A DNA stretch of 7,016 nucleotides from an uncultured Phascolarctobacterium sp. (lineage in GTDB: Bacteria > Bacillota > Negativicutes > Acidaminococcales > Acidaminococcaceae): the NCBI GenBank assembly GCA_946002345.1, contig CAMFZA010000089.1:1-7016 (forward strand). Reading direction: 5' to 3'. The notes beneath the pieces are model-generated. The model was not told the origin of the DNA. It ran no database searches and was given only the letters and a program-made list of their open reading frames with translations. Positions 5,259 to 7,016 of this stretch are shown here, one piece after another. The position numbers were made by a program, and so were the translations under genes. Within the stretch, counting starts at the first letter, position 1, and each line of letters starts with the position of its first letter.

Positions 5259-5813
5259 CTATTCGCCGCCTTTCGTAACCTTCGCATTACCCTTCAGCTT
5301 AACACTTTGGAAAGCGCTGGTGGTGCTAGCCTCATCGGCCACCGCTGTGTAATCATCCTTGACCAGCTTAACATGGCCTTGGGCGGTAATTAACTCGTCC
5401 TTTTGCTGCCAAGAAACCTTATCTGCAAAGAATTCGCCTCCGCTGGTCAGCTTGGCCTGTACATGCCCTTCCAAGAAAAAATCATTCTTTTTGATGGCGG
5501 CTTCGCCCTTATCAGCACTCATCTCCAAGTAGCTGCCATCGCTGCGATATAGCTTGCCCTTGATGCCCTTGAGCTGAGCCACATCCTTTTCCCTAATGTT
5601 GACTACCTCAGCCACGGTAAATTCCCACAAGAGCTTGCCATCCTTTTCCCTCTTAAGCACACTGTTTTTCAATGATGCGTTAAGCTGGGCCTTGACGCCC
5701 TTGCCCGCATCCACATTGACGGGCTTGTCCCCACTCAGCATCAGCCAGGCAATGACAGCAGAGGCAATAGCAATGCCTGCCACAATGGCCATAATCACTT
5801 TCTTATTTTTCAT
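5259..5813 (-). CDS. lptC: LptC, inner-membrane LPS export protein
   Basis: LptC receives LPS from LptB2FG and hands it to LptA. This 184-residue protein (E. coli LptC is 191) has a single N-terminal membrane anchor (about residues 5-27, after M-K-N-K-K) with no cleavage site, followed by a periplasmic beta-rich domain. L-W-E-F-T-V-A-E-V (62-70) is the usual start of the YrbK/LptC fold. Glycine-anchored units recur at Gly86, Gly116, Gly146 and Gly175, with the same spacing as in LptA. The start ATG at 5813 lies inside the end of the acyltransferase gene (11-nt overlap), and an AGGAGG occurs 12 nt upstream with AAGG closer in. Position between lpxL and lptA confirms the call. Confidence 0.92.
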   Translation of the reverse strand: MKNKKVIMAIVAGIAIASAVIAWLMLSGDKPVNVDAGKGVKAQLNASLKNSVLKREKDGKLLWEFTVAEVVNIREKDVAQLKGIKGKLYRSDGSYLEMSADKGEAAIKKNDFFLEGHVQAKLTSGGEFFADKVSWQQKDELITAQGHVKLVKDDYTAVADEASTTSAFQSVKLKGNAKVTKGGE

Positions 5814-6705
5814 TAGCCTTGCTGTCCTCCTCAGGTGGTGTATAGGGTGTATTCCAACGATGCTGGAACCAAATCCAGTTATCAGGATATTCCTTAATAA
5901 TCTTTTCGACCTCTTGGGTCATTTTCAAGGTTACATTATAGTCATCGACCACTGTATCCCCGGTGAACTCATAACGAATGGGGTCCTTAACAATGGCCTG
6001 ATGACCGTAGCCATCGGGTTTACGTACGATAAAAATAGGAATAATGGGCGCCTTAAATTTGCGAGCAAAATAGGCCGGACCCGTTGGGGTGGAGGCCATC
6101 TTTCCTAGGAAGGGCACGAAAATGCCGTCATAACCGCCATCTTGGTCCGCAATAAGCCCCAGCATGCGCCCCTTTTTCATGGCTCGAGCACAGCCCAAAA
6201 TTTCGCTGGTGCCACGGGCGAAGATTTCCTGCCCCGCGCCACGACGCAGCTCGTTCATAAAGTCACTATATACCCTATTGGGCTGAGGCTTTTCCACGGC
6301 GCTCAGCGGGAAGCCGTTGAGGGCCAAGCCTGCACCCAGCCATTCCCAGTTATCCATGTGGCAGGCTAGCATAACCACGCCTTTATTCTCGTGCACAGCT
6401 TCCCAAAGGATATCCGGTCGGTCAAAGGTCACCAAACCACGAATATTATCCTTATTCAAGGCCGGCATGTACATGATTTCCATAAAGGTCATGCCCAAAT
6501 TAACGAAAAGCCGTTTAATGGTAGCCTTAGCCTGCTCATCACTGTAGCCTAAGCGCTCCTTGATGGTCTCTTCCGCTCTGATGCGCTGCTTTTTAGCAAT
6601 TTTATGGTACAAATGGCCTATACCCCGACCAATGTTCACCACCAGCTTATAGGGCAGCCAGGATATGATTGTACTCAATGTTTTTAGTAAATAATATAAC
6701 CACAT
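5803..6705 (-). CDS. LpxL/HtrB-type lipid A (lauroyl) acyltransferase
   Basis: This 300-residue inner-membrane acyltransferase of the LpxL/LpxM (HtrB/MsbB) family adds a secondary acyl chain to Kdo-lipid A precursor. An N-terminal hydrophobic segment (about 2-24) anchors it. The catalytic HX4E motif is H-M-D-N-W-E, with His116 and Glu121. Further family blocks are A-D-Q-D-G-G (186-191), V-P-F-L-G-K-x-A-S-T-P-T-G-P-A (197-211) and the C-terminal W-I-W-F-Q-H-R-W (277-284). Length is near the family norm of about 300. The ATG at 6705 overlaps the kdsC stop by one base (TAATG), with AAGGAG 10 nt upstream. Acyl-chain length and which position is acylated cannot be read from sequence, so I leave the symbol blank. 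Confidence 0.93.
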   Translation of the reverse strand: MWLYYLLKTLSTIISWLPYKLVVNIGRGIGHLYHKIAKKQRIRAEETIKERLGYSDEQAKATIKRLFVNLGMTFMEIMYMPALNKDNIRGLVTFDRPDILWEAVHENKGVVMLACHMDNWEWLGAGLALNGFPLSAVEKPQPNRVYSDFMNELRRGAGQEIFARGTSEILGCARAMKKGRMLGLIADQDGGYDGIFVPFLGKMASTPTGPAYFARKFKAPIIPIFIVRKPDGYGHQAIVKDPIRYEFTGDTVVDDYNVTLKMTQEVEKIIKEYPDNWIWFQHRWNTPYTPPEEDSKANEK

Positions 6706-7016
6706 TATTGTTTATCTCCTTGACCTGCGTTGAGATAAGAATTAACAATGACGTTCCACTTGTCTTGAGCAGCAAGAATCATGGTAATGGCTTCACGTAC
6801 AGCACCACGTCCGCCACTGGCCTTGGTTATAATATCGGCCACAGCCAGCACCTCCATAGCGGCATCAGCTGGCACAAGGTTGAGCCCTGAAGCCTTGAAA
6901 GCAGGAATATCGTTAAGGTCATCACCCATATAGGCAATTTCTTCCCGCACAAGGCCCAACTCATGAGCCATTTGCTGCAAGGCTAGCCGCTTATCCTTAA
7001 CTCCCTGCTGCAAGAG
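6705..7016 (-). CDS. kdsC: KdsC, Kdo-8-phosphate phosphatase (C-terminal part)
   Basis: KdsC removes phosphate from 3-deoxy-D-manno-octulosonate 8-phosphate, the third step of Kdo synthesis, in the cytoplasm. The visible 103 residues are the C-terminal half of a HAD-superfamily C0 phosphatase. They contain Q-G-V-K-D-K near the edge, the motif G-D-D-L-N-D holding the Mg-binding aspartates, a P-A-D-A segment, and A-S-G-G-R-G-A-V-R-E, the characteristic KdsC tail that folds over the active site. The frame is open through the right edge, so the gene is cut by the window, and the TTG at 7011-7013 is an internal leucine codon. It shares one base with the acyltransferase start. The N-terminal D-x-D-G-T motif must lie beyond 7016. 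Confidence 0.93.
   Translation of the reverse strand, partial: LLQQGVKDKRLALQQMAHELGLVREEIAYMGDDLNDIPAFKASGLNLVPADAAMEVLAVADIITKASGGRGAVREAITMILAAQDKWNVIVNSYLNAGQGDKQ

Noticed and set aside
5252..5287. Longer lptA reading starting at the ATG at 5287
   Set aside because: It would put 12 basic residues ahead of a standard signal peptide and run into lptC. The ATG at 5251 gives a normal secreted N-terminus.
7011..7013. TTG at 7013 as the start of a 102-residue protein
   Set aside because: The frame continues to the window edge and the residues match the middle of KdsC, so the codon is an internal leucine.

Overview
The window is a compact stretch of a diderm, LPS-making bacterium with a Firmicutes-like flavour, most probably a Negativicute (the Selenomonadales, Veillonellales and Acidaminococcales group). 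The reasons are strong AGGAGG-type Shine-Dalgarno sites, frequent TTG and GTG starts, and a full set of LPS export genes sitting beside a DUF3084 protein and a YqgF/RuvX-like protein. I cannot name the genus from sequence alone. Every supported gene lies on the minus strand, so transcription runs from the right edge to the left.

Positions 7016 to 1026 hold one tightly packed transcription unit. In order of transcription it encodes: the C-terminal part of KdsC (Kdo-8-phosphate phosphatase), an LpxL/HtrB-type lipid A acyltransferase, LptC, LptA, LptB, one LptF/LptG-family permease, a DUF3084 coiled-coil membrane protein, and a small RuvX/YqgF-like RNase H-fold protein. Junctions are 1-, 8- and 11-nt overlaps or gaps of 7, 11 and 18 nt. 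The one wider gap (56 nt, before the DUF3084 gene) carries a hairpin. A strong hairpin with a short U-tract closes the unit five bases after the last stop codon. Together the genes make the Kdo precursor, acylate lipid A, and then extract LPS from the inner membrane (LptB plus the permease) and pass it across the periplasm (LptC and LptA). LptD and LptE are not in the window.

Positions 929 to 297 hold a stand-alone FtcD-type cyclodeaminase/cyclohydrolase-domain protein, probably a folate enzyme. Positions 251 to 1 hold two class II serine tRNA genes, tRNA-Ser(UGA) and tRNA-Ser(GCU). Each is preceded by its own good sigma70-like promoter with a 17-nt spacer.

Nothing here amounts to a clearly new system. 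The points most worth following are the DUF3084 protein and the RuvX-like protein embedded at the end of the LPS-export unit, the presence of only one LptF/G-type permease gene, and a shared ~29-residue glycine-anchored repeat in LptC and LptA. There are no mobile elements, CRISPR arrays or broken genes.
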